Assembly: GCF_900454535.1 (NCBI RefSeq)
Contig: NZ_UGSP01000001.1
Span: 1,547,501 to 1,611,500, forward strand
Direction: 5' to 3'
Length of the DNA stretch: 64,000 bases
From: Avibacterium avium
GTDB taxonomy: Bacteria > Pseudomonadota > Gammaproteobacteria > Enterobacterales > Pasteurellaceae
The stretch's first letter is position 1. The number at the start of each line of letters is the position of its first letter. Positions 27,809 to 36,517 of this stretch are shown here, one piece after another. Made by a program: the position numbers and the translations under genes. The notes below the pieces were generated by a model. It did no database searches and was not told the DNA's origin. It saw only the letters and a program-made list of their open reading frames with translations.

Positions 27809-29002
27809 TTATTCATAGCGCAAGGCTTCTGCTGGCTCAATTTGTGCCGCGCGGTACGCAGGATAAATCGTTGAGCATAAAGAAAATAATAAGGATATCG
27901 CAACAATAATCACAATCTGCGAAAGATTTAATTCTGTCGGCAAACGAATATTTTCTGCACTAAACCACGCCATAATGGAATCTAAATTTAACGTGGTTAG
28001 CACGCCAAGCAGTGTGCCGATCAAAGTTCCACTAATGCCTACTAATAGCCCCTGCCAAATAAACAGGCTGCGTACTTGCGATTTATTCAGCCCTTGGGTT
28101 TGCAAAATGGCAATTTCCCCTTGCTTATCCACCACCATTAAGCTGAGCGACGTGATAATATTTGAAATGGCGACTACAATAATCAGGCTAATCAACAAGC
28201 CCATCATATTTTTTTCCATTTTTACCGCTTGGAAAAACTCCCCTTTTTGGCTACGCCAATCGGTTATCTGCCATTCATCGGCACTGAAATAGTTAGGAAG
28301 TTCGGTAATATCAAAAGGATCGCGTAAAAATAAGCGATAACCTTGCATTTGCTGTGGGCCAATACGCATCAATCTACCAATATCGGAAAGATTGGCAAAT
28401 ACGGCATTGCTGTCATTTTGCCCTGAAGAAAAATAAATATCGCTAATGGTAAATAAGCGTTGCACAGGCACACGACCAAAGGGCGTGTATTGGCTATTTT
28501 CCGTGATCATTAAACGGATTTTATCGCCAATTTGTAAATGTAATTTTTGCGCTAATTGCGATCCCATTACCAATTTAAATTCGCCTGCGGGTAATAATTG
28601 TTCAAAAGATTGTGTTTGAAAATGGCTTAATAAAGGATCGTCAGAAAAATGTTGAATACCTATCACTTGCCCTGCACTCACGCCTTGTGGTGCTTGTAAA
28701 ATCACATTAGTGGTGTTAATCGGAATGGCGCGCTGCACAAAAGCTGGCATTGTCGGTGTTGGTGCTTCACGGGATAAATGGCCTGACTTTGGCATAATTA
28801 TGGCGTGGGGAATGGTGGAAAGCACTTGTTTTTTTTGTTGATTTTCCAAACCATTCATTACCGAAAGCACGATGATTAACGCCATAATACCCAGCACAAT
28901 CCCCATCATCGCAAGGTTGGTAACTAATCGCCCAAAACGATCCGCACTTTTCGCTCGCCAATAACGCAGGGCAATAAATAAAGAAATCGGTAAATTCATC
29001 AT
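27809..29002 (-). CDS. lolC: Lipoprotein-releasing ABC transporter permease LolC
   Basis: Homologue of LolE with the same layout: an N-terminal segment (LVTNLAMMGIVLGIMALIIVLSV), a periplasmic domain, then three C-terminal segments with GEIAILQTQGLNKSQ. 397 residues. LolC is the subunit that recruits LolA in E. coli. First gene of lolC-lolD-lolE; 73 bases separate it from the chosen lolD start. Two adjacent ATGs (29002, 28999) are possible starts and no strong ribosome site is visible. Confidence 0.92.
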   Translation of the reverse strand: MMNLPISLFIALRYWRAKSADRFGRLVTNLAMMGIVLGIMALIIVLSVMNGLENQQKKQVLSTIPHAIIMPKSGHLSREAPTPTMPAFVQRAIPINTTNVILQAPQGVSAGQVIGIQHFSDDPLLSHFQTQSFEQLLPAGEFKLVMGSQLAQKLHLQIGDKIRLMITENSQYTPFGRVPVQRLFTISDIYFSSGQNDSNAVFANLSDIGRLMRIGPQQMQGYRLFLRDPFDITELPNYFSADEWQITDWRSQKGEFFQAVKMEKNMMGLLISLIIVVAISNIITSLSLMVVDKQGEIAILQTQGLNKSQVRSLFIWQGLLVGISGTLIGTLLGVLTTLNLDSIMAWFSAENIRLPTELNLSQIVIIVAISLLFSLCSTIYPAYRAAQIEPAEALRYE

Positions 29003-29025
29003 TATTATTTAAGGGTTGAAATAAC

Positions 29026-29054
29026 AAATTTCCCCTGCATAACAGGGGAAATTT
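29026..29054 (-). terminator. Hairpin between the 2-hydroxyacid dehydrogenase gene and lolC
   Basis: AAATTTCCCCTG (29026-29037) and CAGGGGAAATTT (29043-29054) form a perfect 12-bp stem with a 5-base loop. On the minus strand it ends the dehydrogenase transcript; the following bases are only moderately T-rich. Confidence 0.65.
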
Positions 29055-29069
29055 CGTTCGATAATAAAT

Positions 29070-30011
29070 TTATTTGCCCGTTGCGACAAATTCTTCCATA
29101 TTTTGTGTTACTTTTTTCACTAAAATTTCCACCGCACCATCAGATGCCCAAGCAACGTGTGGGGTGATAATTAAATTTGGTAAACGCGTTGCCGCTTGAA
29201 TAAGTGGATTATCTTTCTCAGGCGGCTCTTTCACTAACACATCTAAAGCCGCGGCTGCGATTGTGCCATTTTCTAACGCTTCTGCTAAGGCTTTTTCATC
29301 GACTAAAGGCCCGCGCCCTGTGTTGATTAAATATGCCGTTGGCTTCATTAATTTTAATGTTTCGGCGTTGATCAAATTGGTAGTTTCAGGCGTTAAAGGA
29401 CAATGTAGGGTAACAATGTCCGCTTCTTGCAACACTTGCTCAAAAGGTAAATAACCCTCACGCACTGTTGTCGCCCCTTTGCGTTCCGCATAAATCACCT
29501 TCATTCCTAGCGCTTCGGCTAAACGGCCAATTTCTTTACCAAGATTGCCTTTACCCACAACACCTAAGGTTGAACCTTTCACATCGGTGATCGGGTAATC
29601 AAAATAGCAGAACTGTTTGCTATCTGCCCATTTGGCGCTGAGCTGATCTTTATACCAATTCATTAAACTATGTTTTAAAGCAAAAATTAACCCTAAAACG
29701 TGCTCAGGCACGGTAACAGAAGAATAGCCTGTAACATTTTTCACTGCGATGCCTAACTCTTTTGCCGCCTCTAAATCTACATTATTTGTGCCTGTGGCGG
29801 TGATCGCAATTAACTTTAAGTTCGGGAGCTGTTTCATTGTTTCACGATCAAACACGACTTTGCTAGTAATCACAATATCCGCATCTTTCGCGCGCTCAAT
29901 GGTTTGTTCCGGCGAAGTATGCTCATATTCCACCCATTGATGTTCAAAGTTAGGGCGTGGAATAGGAATGTGTTTTGGAATGGCTGTGCTATCAAGAAAA
30001 ACAATTTTCAT
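29070..30011 (-). CDS. NAD-dependent D-2-hydroxyacid dehydrogenase
   Basis: 313-residue member of the D-isomer-specific 2-hydroxyacid dehydrogenase family. It has the Rossmann motif GVVGKGNLGKEIG, the catalytic Arg region GARTSP-equivalent AITATGTNNVDLEAA, INTGRGPLVDEKAL, and the catalytic His in ITPHVAWAS. A similar gene lies next to kdsA and lolC in H. influenzae. The substrate (glycerate, hydroxypyruvate or other) cannot be told from the sequence, so no symbol is given. Confidence 0.9.
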   Translation of the reverse strand: MKIVFLDSTAIPKHIPIPRPNFEHQWVEYEHTSPEQTIERAKDADIVITSKVVFDRETMKQLPNLKLIAITATGTNNVDLEAAKELGIAVKNVTGYSSVTVPEHVLGLIFALKHSLMNWYKDQLSAKWADSKQFCYFDYPITDVKGSTLGVVGKGNLGKEIGRLAEALGMKVIYAERKGATTVREGYLPFEQVLQEADIVTLHCPLTPETTNLINAETLKLMKPTAYLINTGRGPLVDEKALAEALENGTIAAAALDVLVKEPPEKDNPLIQAATRLPNLIITPHVAWASDGAVEILVKKVTQNMEEFVATGK

Positions 30012-30040
30012 AAAATGCTCCTTTAATCTTATAAATAGAA

Positions 30041-30067
30041 AAATGCGGTAAAAACTTACCGCACTTT
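30041..30067 (-). terminator. kdsA terminator with uptake signal
   Basis: TGCGGTAA (30044-30051) and TTACCGCA (30056-30063) form an 8-bp stem with a 4-base loop; on the minus strand TTTTTC follows. One arm is a full uptake signal, the other differs by one base. Confidence 0.7.
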
Positions 30068-30093
30068 GGTAAGAGAATTTAGATTTTATCGCA

Positions 30094-31020
<927 letters not shown>

Positions 31021-31144
31021 TCAAAAATCATTTTGATGTAAACCGCGTTATTACACCATTTTATGCGAGAAATAATTTTACTCTCGCAGTATCCGGCACT
31101 ATTATTGTGTTTCTAAAAAAAAATAGCAACCATAGCGATTATTT

Positions 31145-32587
31145 ATGTACAAATTATCATCAAAACTACTGCCTTTTGCATTAGGCATTTCCTTTGCTTT
31201 GCACACGCCATATAGTGCTGCTGAAGTGGACGTGGCACAACTCAGCACGCAGCTTCCTGCGGGAACGAGTCTTTCTTTTGTGGCGAAAAATTTAAAAACG
31301 CAAGAAATTCTCACCGCACTTAATCCACAAACCTTTATGCTTCCTGCAAGTACGCAAAAAGTATTTACTGCGCTCGCTGCCAAACTGACTCTTGGCGATG
31401 AATTTCATTTTGAAACAAGTCTGCTAGGCCAAGGTGATATTAAAAATGGCGAGTTACGCGGTAACTTAATTATCAAATTTACTGGCGACCCAGATTTAAC
31501 CAGTGATCAACTATATCAGCTACTTGCCCAATTAAAACAACAAGGTATTCAGCGCATTACGGGTGATCTTATTTTAGATACTTCCGTGTTTACAGGACAC
31601 GATCGTGGCTTAGGCTGGATTTGGAATGATTTGTCAATGTGCTTTAATTCACCCCCTGCGGCGGTGAATATCAATCACAACTGTTTTTATGTGGATCTTG
31701 ATGCCAATTTGCCTACGGGTGAATTGGTGAAATTCAATGTGCCAGCGCAATATCCTGTGCAAGTGTTCGGTCAAGTGCGTGTGGCAAGCAAAGAAGAAGC
31801 GCCTTATTGCCAACTTGATGCCGTGTTGCACGACAACAATCGCTATCAAATTAAAGGCTGTCTTGCTCGTCAAAGTAAACCTTTTGCGCTCAGTTTTGCT
31901 GTGCAAGATCCCAATGCTTATGCAGCAGCCATTATTCAACGTCAATTAAACCGTCTTGGCATTGCATTTAATGGCAAAATCCAACAGCCTCGCACCGCAC
32001 AAAAAGAGCAGTTTTTAGCGCAACATTTGTCTAAGCCCCTACCAGATTTGATCAAAAAAATGATGAAAAAATCTGATAACCAAATTGCCGATGCCCTCTT
32101 TCGCACCATTGGTTATCACTATTACAAACGCCCTGCGTCCTTTCAACTTTCCGCGAAAGCAATGCGCCAAATTTTGCAATCTCAAGCAGGGATAAAATTT
32201 GATAATAGCGTTATCGCCGATGGCTCTGGGCTTTCACGCCACAACTTAATTTCTGCTAATATTATGTTACAAGCCCTTGAATATATTGCCAATCACGAAA
32301 CGCAACTGCATTTATTAGACAGCTTTCCCATTGCGGGAGTAGATGGCACATTAAGCGGACGGGGTTCGATGATCAATCCCCCTTTAGCGCAAAATATTTC
32401 CGCGAAAACAGGTGCGTTAAAAGGGGTTTATAATCTCGCAGGTTTTATGAAAAATGCGAAAGGAGAACATATTGCCTTCGTACAATTTATCAACGGCTAT
32501 TCCACGGGCGATCTGGAAAACAAAACCAAACGTGCACCATTAGTACGTTTTGAAAATGCCCTTTACAACCAACTTTATCAGGATTAA
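31145..32587 (+). CDS. dacB: D-alanyl-D-alanine carboxypeptidase/endopeptidase (PBP4)
   Basis: Class C penicillin-binding protein that trims peptidoglycan side chains and cross-links in the periplasm. A signal peptide (MYKLSSKLLPFALGISFALH, cleavage near SAA) is followed by the catalytic SxxK motif Ser69-Lys72 in PASTQKVFTAL, the SDN motif in KKSDNQIADALF and KTG in SAKTGALKGVYN. 480 residues, matching E. coli DacB. The MOSC gene starts 3 bases after its stop codon, so the two are likely co-transcribed. Confidence 0.94.
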   Translation: MYKLSSKLLPFALGISFALHTPYSAAEVDVAQLSTQLPAGTSLSFVAKNLKTQEILTALNPQTFMLPASTQKVFTALAAKLTLGDEFHFETSLLGQGDIKNGELRGNLIIKFTGDPDLTSDQLYQLLAQLKQQGIQRITGDLILDTSVFTGHDRGLGWIWNDLSMCFNSPPAAVNINHNCFYVDLDANLPTGELVKFNVPAQYPVQVFGQVRVASKEEAPYCQLDAVLHDNNRYQIKGCLARQSKPFALSFAVQDPNAYAAAIIQRQLNRLGIAFNGKIQQPRTAQKEQFLAQHLSKPLPDLIKKMMKKSDNQIADALFRTIGYHYYKRPASFQLSAKAMRQILQSQAGIKFDNSVIADGSGLSRHNLISANIMLQALEYIANHETQLHLLDSFPIAGVDGTLSGRGSMINPPLAQNISAKTGALKGVYNLAGFMKNAKGEHIAFVQFINGYSTGDLENKTKRAPLVRFENALYNQLYQD

Positions 32588-32590
32588 GCA

Positions 32591-33385
32591 ATGAAATTAC
32601 AGCATATTTACTTATACCCCATCAAATCTACGCAAAGTTATGAAGTGGCGCAAGCCGTGGTTCAACCGCAAGGGCTGAATTTTGATCGCACCTTTATGCT
32701 GACAGAATTAGACGGCACCTTTATCACAGCACGCAAAGATGCGGGACTTTACCACTTCCACGCATTGCCAACACCGCTTGGTTTATATATTCAGCATAAA
32801 GACGGTTCAACCATTCAAGTTCAATATACGGATTTTCAGCAAAGCCAAGCCTGCGAAGTGTGGGGGAATGAATTTAACTCGTTGCTTGCGCCGCAACAAA
32901 TAAATCAATGGTTTAGCGAAAAAATGGGCCGTGCCGTGCAATTGCGCTGGACAGGCGAACACACGCAACGCAAAATTAAACGCTACCCCGACCAACCGCT
33001 TTCTTTTGCAGATGGCTACCCACTTTTACTCACCACTGATGCGTCTTTTAACGCGGTACAGCAAGCTTGCCCAAGTTCAATTTCACCGCTGCAATTCCGT
33101 CCAAATTTAATTATTGACGGCATCGCCCCTTTTGAAGAACAGCAATGGGGTGAAATTCAAATCGGTGAAGTCAAATTCTTACACAGCAAACCTTGCGAAC
33201 GCTGCGTTCTCACCACTCGCAACCCTACCACCAACCAAGCCGATCCGAAAATGGAACCTTTCCGCACGCTGAAAAAACTCAACCGCAACGAACAAGGCGC
33301 ACCACTTTTCGGCATTAATTTAATTCCGTTGAATACGGGGATTATTCGCGTAAATGATGAAGTGAAAATTTTGACATTGAAATAA
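32591..33385 (+). CDS. MOSC domain protein (YcbX-like, without ferredoxin domain)
   Basis: The N-terminal beta-barrel domain begins LQHIYLYPIKSTQSYEV, followed by a MOSC domain with the conserved Cys region KPCERCVLTTRNP. E. coli YcbX (369 residues) uses this fold plus a C-terminal 2Fe-2S domain to reduce N-hydroxylated compounds; this 264-residue protein stops before such a domain. MOSC proteins bind a molybdenum cofactor through a cysteine, so a Moco-dependent oxidoreductase role is inferred. Follows dacB directly. Confidence 0.85.
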   Translation: MKLQHIYLYPIKSTQSYEVAQAVVQPQGLNFDRTFMLTELDGTFITARKDAGLYHFHALPTPLGLYIQHKDGSTIQVQYTDFQQSQACEVWGNEFNSLLAPQQINQWFSEKMGRAVQLRWTGEHTQRKIKRYPDQPLSFADGYPLLLTTDASFNAVQQACPSSISPLQFRPNLIIDGIAPFEEQQWGEIQIGEVKFLHSKPCERCVLTTRNPTTNQADPKMEPFRTLKKLNRNEQGAPLFGINLIPLNTGIIRVNDEVKILTLK

Positions 33386-33433
33386 AAAAGTGCGGTAGTT
33401 TTAGGGAAAACTTTCCTAAAAACCACCGCACTT
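33384..33433. repeat. 50-bp inverted-uptake-signal element, copy 1
   Basis: AAAAAAGTGCGGT and ACCGCACTT-type arms form a long stem-loop: AGTGCGGT near 33389-33396 pairs with ACCGCACT near 33425-33432, with further pairing inside, then TTTTT. It can end both the MOSC transcript and the oppositely directed toxin transcript. A copy with three differences in 50 bases lies at 34171-34220. Confidence 0.85.
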
Positions 33434-33448
33434 TTTATATCAACCATT

Positions 33449-33811
33449 TTACTGTGGATCAATGAGATCCACTAATTTCATCACCACTTCATCTACCAAA
33501 TAAGATTCTGCCATAGTAGCAAATTTTGCATTGCGAGCGCTCAAATCAAGCGATCGTATTTGATGACAAAGAATAACGCCAGTTACCTTTCCTGATTTCG
33601 TGCTAGCCCCGTCTAATGCAACGGTAATGCTTTGCGAACGTGCCGCGTTTCCACCACTAGAAATAGGACAACAAATTGCTACGCCCAATGCCTGATTCAA
33701 TACCTGTTCAGAAATCACAATAAAATAATGGGGATTACGTAGTTCTCGCCCTGATGTTGGATCAGGATCTACATACCAAATCTCCCCTTTTTTTGGCACG
33801 CGCATTACCAT
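33449..33811 (-). CDS. MazF/PemK-family toxin (endoribonuclease)
   Basis: 120-residue type II toxin of the MazF/PemK/ChpB family, which cleaves RNA at short sequences. Marks: the N-terminal GEIWYVDPDPTSGRELR segment, HYFIVISEQVLNQ, CCPISSGGN, and GVILCHQIRSLDLSAR, which holds the family's conserved Gln-Ile-Arg. It overlaps the antitoxin gene: a start at 33811 overlaps by 7 bases, while one at 33805 gives a TAATG junction and better spacing from AAGAAG. Resembles E. coli ChpBK most in layout. Confidence 0.93.
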   Translation of the reverse strand: MVMRVPKKGEIWYVDPDPTSGRELRNPHYFIVISEQVLNQALGVAICCPISSGGNAARSQSITVALDGASTKSGKVTGVILCHQIRSLDLSARNAKFATMAESYLVDEVVMKLVDLIDPQ

Positions 33812-34077
33812 ACTTCTTTACCTTTTGCAGGGCTTTCCATCACTTCAGCAACATCAGCGTTTAACGCTGCAATTTCTTGGCTATCAATGCCTTCTAATAG
33901 CTGAGCAAGATTTTTTCGCCCCTTAGGCTGACGCTTAGCCGAACTTAGCACGACCGTTTCATTTTTCGTTTCAATATTCAACACATTGCCTGCTTGCCAA
34001 CCCATTTGAAGGGCAATAGAATTTGGCACGGTTAAAATAATCGCCCCACCTTGTTGTCTTAATCTGCCTTGCATCAT
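33805..34077 (-). CDS. MazE/AbrB-family antitoxin
   Basis: 90-residue protein with an N-terminal SpoVT/AbrB-type swapped-hairpin DNA-binding domain (GRLRQQGGAIILTVPNSIALQMGW) and an acidic C-terminus (EGIDSQEIAALNADVAEVME) likely to wrap the toxin. AAAGGGAAT precedes the ATG. Such antitoxins repress their own promoter; a 7-3-7 palindrome sits just upstream, next to a good promoter. Confidence 0.92.
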   Translation of the reverse strand: MMQGRLRQQGGAIILTVPNSIALQMGWQAGNVLNIETKNETVVLSSAKRQPKGRKNLAQLLEGIDSQEIAALNADVAEVMESPAKGKEVW

Positions 34078-34101
34078 ATTCCCTTTCTATTTCCTTTATT
34101 C

Positions 34102-34147
34102 GTGTTACTTTGTAACACATCATAAAGAAATTTTGTTAACTTCACAA
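34102..34147 (-). promoter_or_regulatory. TA promoter and autoregulatory palindrome
   Basis: On the minus strand TTGTGA (34142-34147) and TATGAT (34119-34124) are 17 bases apart. Immediately downstream GTGTTAC-TTT-GTAACAC (34102-34118) is a perfect 7-3-7 palindrome over the predicted transcription start, as expected for an operator bound by the antitoxin. Confidence 0.7.
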
Positions 34148-34170
34148 TCAAATTCATTCTTAATCAAAAT

Positions 34171-34220
34171 AAAAAAGTGCGGTGGTTTTAGAGAAAATTT
34201 TCCTAAAAACCACCGCACTT
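34171..34220. repeat. 50-bp inverted-uptake-signal element, copy 2
   Basis: Matches the element at 33384-33433 at 47 of 50 positions and in the same orientation, so the two copies bracket the toxin-antitoxin genes as direct repeats. It carries the same inverted pair of uptake signals but lacks the trailing T-run. It lies at the end of the pirin transcript. Confidence 0.85.
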
Positions 34221-34248
34221 GGTTGGTTATTTGGTTGGTTATTGATGA

Positions 34249-35118
34249 TTAATGAATATCACCAAACTCACCTTTGTTAAACGCATTGAATTTTTCAATT
34301 AATTCTTCGCGGGTGTTCATTACGAACGGGCCGTAGGCCGCAATTGGCTCATCAATTGGCACGCCGCTGAGTAGCACCATTTTCACGTTTTCATCACCTG
34401 CGGTGATTTTTACTTCGCCGCTTTCGTGGTTGAAAATCACCAATTCTGTTGGATTTGCACGGTCGCTGTCGTTGATCACAGCAGATCCGCGTAATGCCAC
34501 CAACATTAAATGATGGGTTTCTGGCACGTTAATGGTGACACTGTGGTTTGCGTTAATATCCATTTCCCACATATTTAACTCAGTAAAGGTGCGAGCGGGG
34601 CCTTTTAGGCTGTCAAGCTCACCAGCAATAATGCGTGCTGTTCCTGCATTATCCGCAAAGTGATAAGTTGGAATATCTGCCGCTTTAATGCTTTGATAAC
34701 CCGCTGGGGCGTTTTTGTCTTTCGCTGGCAAGTTTACCCAAAGTTGTAGCATTTCAAACATTCCGCCTGTGCGGCTGAAGTTTTCGCTATGGAACTCTTG
34801 GTGAACGATCCCATTTCCTGCGGTCATCCATTGCACATCGCCCGAGCCAATTACGCCGCCGTTACCATCGCTATCACGGTGTTCTACTTCACCTTGTAAT
34901 GCGATTGTGACGGTTTCAAATCCTGCGTGTGGATGTGCCCCTACACCTCTTGGTGCGCCGTTATGAGGTTTAAACTCCATTGGCATTGCGTAATCTAGCA
35001 TTAAAAACGGGCTAGTTACTTTATCCTGTTGGCTATGTGAAAATAAAGGTGATACATAAAAGCCATCGCCCACCCAATGTTGTTGTGGTGCTTGATATAC
35101 TCGATTTACTGTACGCAT
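34249..35118 (-). CDS. Pirin family protein (YhaK/YhhW type)
   Basis: A bicupin metalloprotein of 289 residues. Predicted metal ligands are His62 and His64 (AHPHAGFE), His106 and Glu108 (GIVHQEFH). E. coli YhhW has quercetinase activity and YhaK is a redox-sensitive relative; the natural substrate is unknown. Next to it lie a small UPF0291 gene on the same strand and a divergent LysR regulator, like the yhaK-yhaJ pairing of E. coli. Confidence 0.92.
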   Translation of the reverse strand: MRTVNRVYQAPQQHWVGDGFYVSPLFSHSQQDKVTSPFLMLDYAMPMEFKPHNGAPRGVGAHPHAGFETVTIALQGEVEHRDSDGNGGVIGSGDVQWMTAGNGIVHQEFHSENFSRTGGMFEMLQLWVNLPAKDKNAPAGYQSIKAADIPTYHFADNAGTARIIAGELDSLKGPARTFTELNMWEMDINANHSVTINVPETHHLMLVALRGSAVINDSDRANPTELVIFNHESGEVKITAGDENVKMVLLSGVPIDEPIAAYGPFVMNTREELIEKFNAFNKGEFGDIH

Positions 35119-35187
35119 AATTTTTTCTCCTAAATTTAATCAATTCTGTTTTTTGTGATGCCCTGAATATTCAGGGCGGTTACTTCA

Positions 35188-35427
35188 TTAATAAGTGGCA
35201 ACTTGCATTCCACTACGTTGTGCTTCACGCAATTTAGTTGGGGTAACATCATTGCCATCTGGATCAACCACACTTACGGTGGATAAAATATTGGTTAATT
35301 GTCCACGGATTGCTGCTAAATAACGCTGACGTAACGCACTACGCTCATTTAATTCCGCTTCAGAAAGTGCGGTAACTTTTGCTTTGCGAGCTAATTCGTT
35401 AATTCTATCTAATTCCAAAATACGCAT
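35188..35427 (-). CDS. UPF0291 (DUF896, YnzC-like) small protein
   Basis: 79 residues with an N-terminal helical pair (LELDRINELARKAKV, ELNERSALRQRYL) and the family hallmark VVDPDGNDVTPTKLREAQR, matching Bacillus YnzC. The family is best known in Firmicutes and has no settled function. It is 69 bases upstream of the pirin gene on the same strand, so the two are probably co-transcribed from the divergent promoter region. An AAGGAGAAAG site precedes the ATG. Confidence 0.85.
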   Translation of the reverse strand: MRILELDRINELARKAKVTALSEAELNERSALRQRYLAAIRGQLTNILSTVSVVDPDGNDVTPTKLREAQRSGMQVATY

Positions 35428-35484
35428 TTTCTTTCTCCTTCTCTATATAAACTGTTTGCTTATTTCTTGTGGCGTAGTTTATAC

Positions 35485-35504
35485 TTGTTCTATACAGTGA
35501 ACAA
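35485..35504. promoter_or_regulatory. Divergent operator between the LysR and UPF0291-pirin genes
   Basis: TTGTTC-N8-GAACAA is a 6-8-6 inverted repeat between the two divergent start codons. It overlaps a plausible plus-strand promoter (TTGTGG 35467-35472, 18 bases, TATACA 35491-35496). LysR proteins commonly bind dyads in such a position. Confidence 0.55.
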
Positions 35505-35534
35505 TAGTCAAATTTGAAACAAAAGGTTCTATTT

Positions 35535-36416
35535 ATGCAACAAATCGATCTTAATGATATGCGCTTTTTTGTTACCGTGATCCAATCAGGTAGCCTAACC
35601 CACGCGGCGGAACAGCTGAACGTGCCAAAATCTCGCTTAAGCCGCCGTTTGACAGAATTAGAAAACCAACTGGGCAGCAAACTGCTCGATCGCAATCGTA
35701 ATGGGGTACGTTTAAATGATCTGGGTGAACATTTTTATCAACACGCTTTAATTGCGGTGGAAGCGGCAGAAAGTGCGGTGAATTCTGTGGCAGATTGCTT
35801 AGCCACGCCTCGTGGGTTGCTACGTCTTTCCATTTCTAGTGAAATTTTGCGTTATTGGCTCACACCACATTTATCGTACTATCTGCAACAACACCCTGAT
35901 GTTGAACTGAATATTACAATGGAAAACCGCCGTGCAAATTTATTGCAAGAAGGCGTAGATATTGCCTTGCGTATTGGTGAGCTTGATCTTGATGATGTGG
36001 TTGCCAAACATTTATTAGATATTGATTCTGGGGTTTACGCTTCACCTCATTATTTAAAGGAAAATGGCACGCCACACACCCCACAAGAACTGAAAAACCA
36101 CCGCTTGCTGCATAAAAGTGATGGCAAAAATTGGCTTTTCAAGCAGGGCAATCAACGAGAATTAATTCAAGGGAAAAAAGCCTTACAAGCCAATGATGCT
36201 TCCGTGTTAGCGCAGCTTGTTGAAGATAGCTACGGCATTGCCCTGCTGCCTGAGCTTTCAGGCTTAATTCAACCTCATTGGCAAAAATTATTACCCGATT
36301 GGCAAGTGGAAAGCGTGCCTTTATATGCCATTTATTATAAAAATCGCGGGCTGGCGCCAACGGTGCGAACATTTGTTAATTTTTTAAGCGAAATAGCAAA
36401 AAATTCGCAAAAATAA
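35535..36416 (+). CDS. LysR-family transcriptional regulator (YhaJ-like context)
   Basis: The N-terminal winged HTH (MRFFVTVIQSGSLTHAAEQLNVPKSRLSRRLTELENQLG) is followed by a LysR substrate-binding domain with MENRRANLLQEGVDIALRIGEL. The start at 35535 has AAAGG upstream and gives 293 residues. It is divergent from the UPF0291-pirin pair, suggesting that it controls them and itself. In E. coli the LysR protein YhaJ is encoded beside the pirin gene yhaK; orthology is inferred from context only. Effector unknown. Confidence 0.92.
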   Translation: MQQIDLNDMRFFVTVIQSGSLTHAAEQLNVPKSRLSRRLTELENQLGSKLLDRNRNGVRLNDLGEHFYQHALIAVEAAESAVNSVADCLATPRGLLRLSISSEILRYWLTPHLSYYLQQHPDVELNITMENRRANLLQEGVDIALRIGELDLDDVVAKHLLDIDSGVYASPHYLKENGTPHTPQELKNHRLLHKSDGKNWLFKQGNQRELIQGKKALQANDASVLAQLVEDSYGIALLPELSGLIQPHWQKLLPDWQVESVPLYAIYYKNRGLAPTVRTFVNFLSEIAKNSQK

Positions 36417-36517
36417 CACCGCACTTTCTATTCAGGCGTTGAGCAAGGCAAACAGATAAAGTAAGATTAACGCCCTTTTGAAAACAACTTAACTTATAAC
36501 AAATACAGGAAAACACA

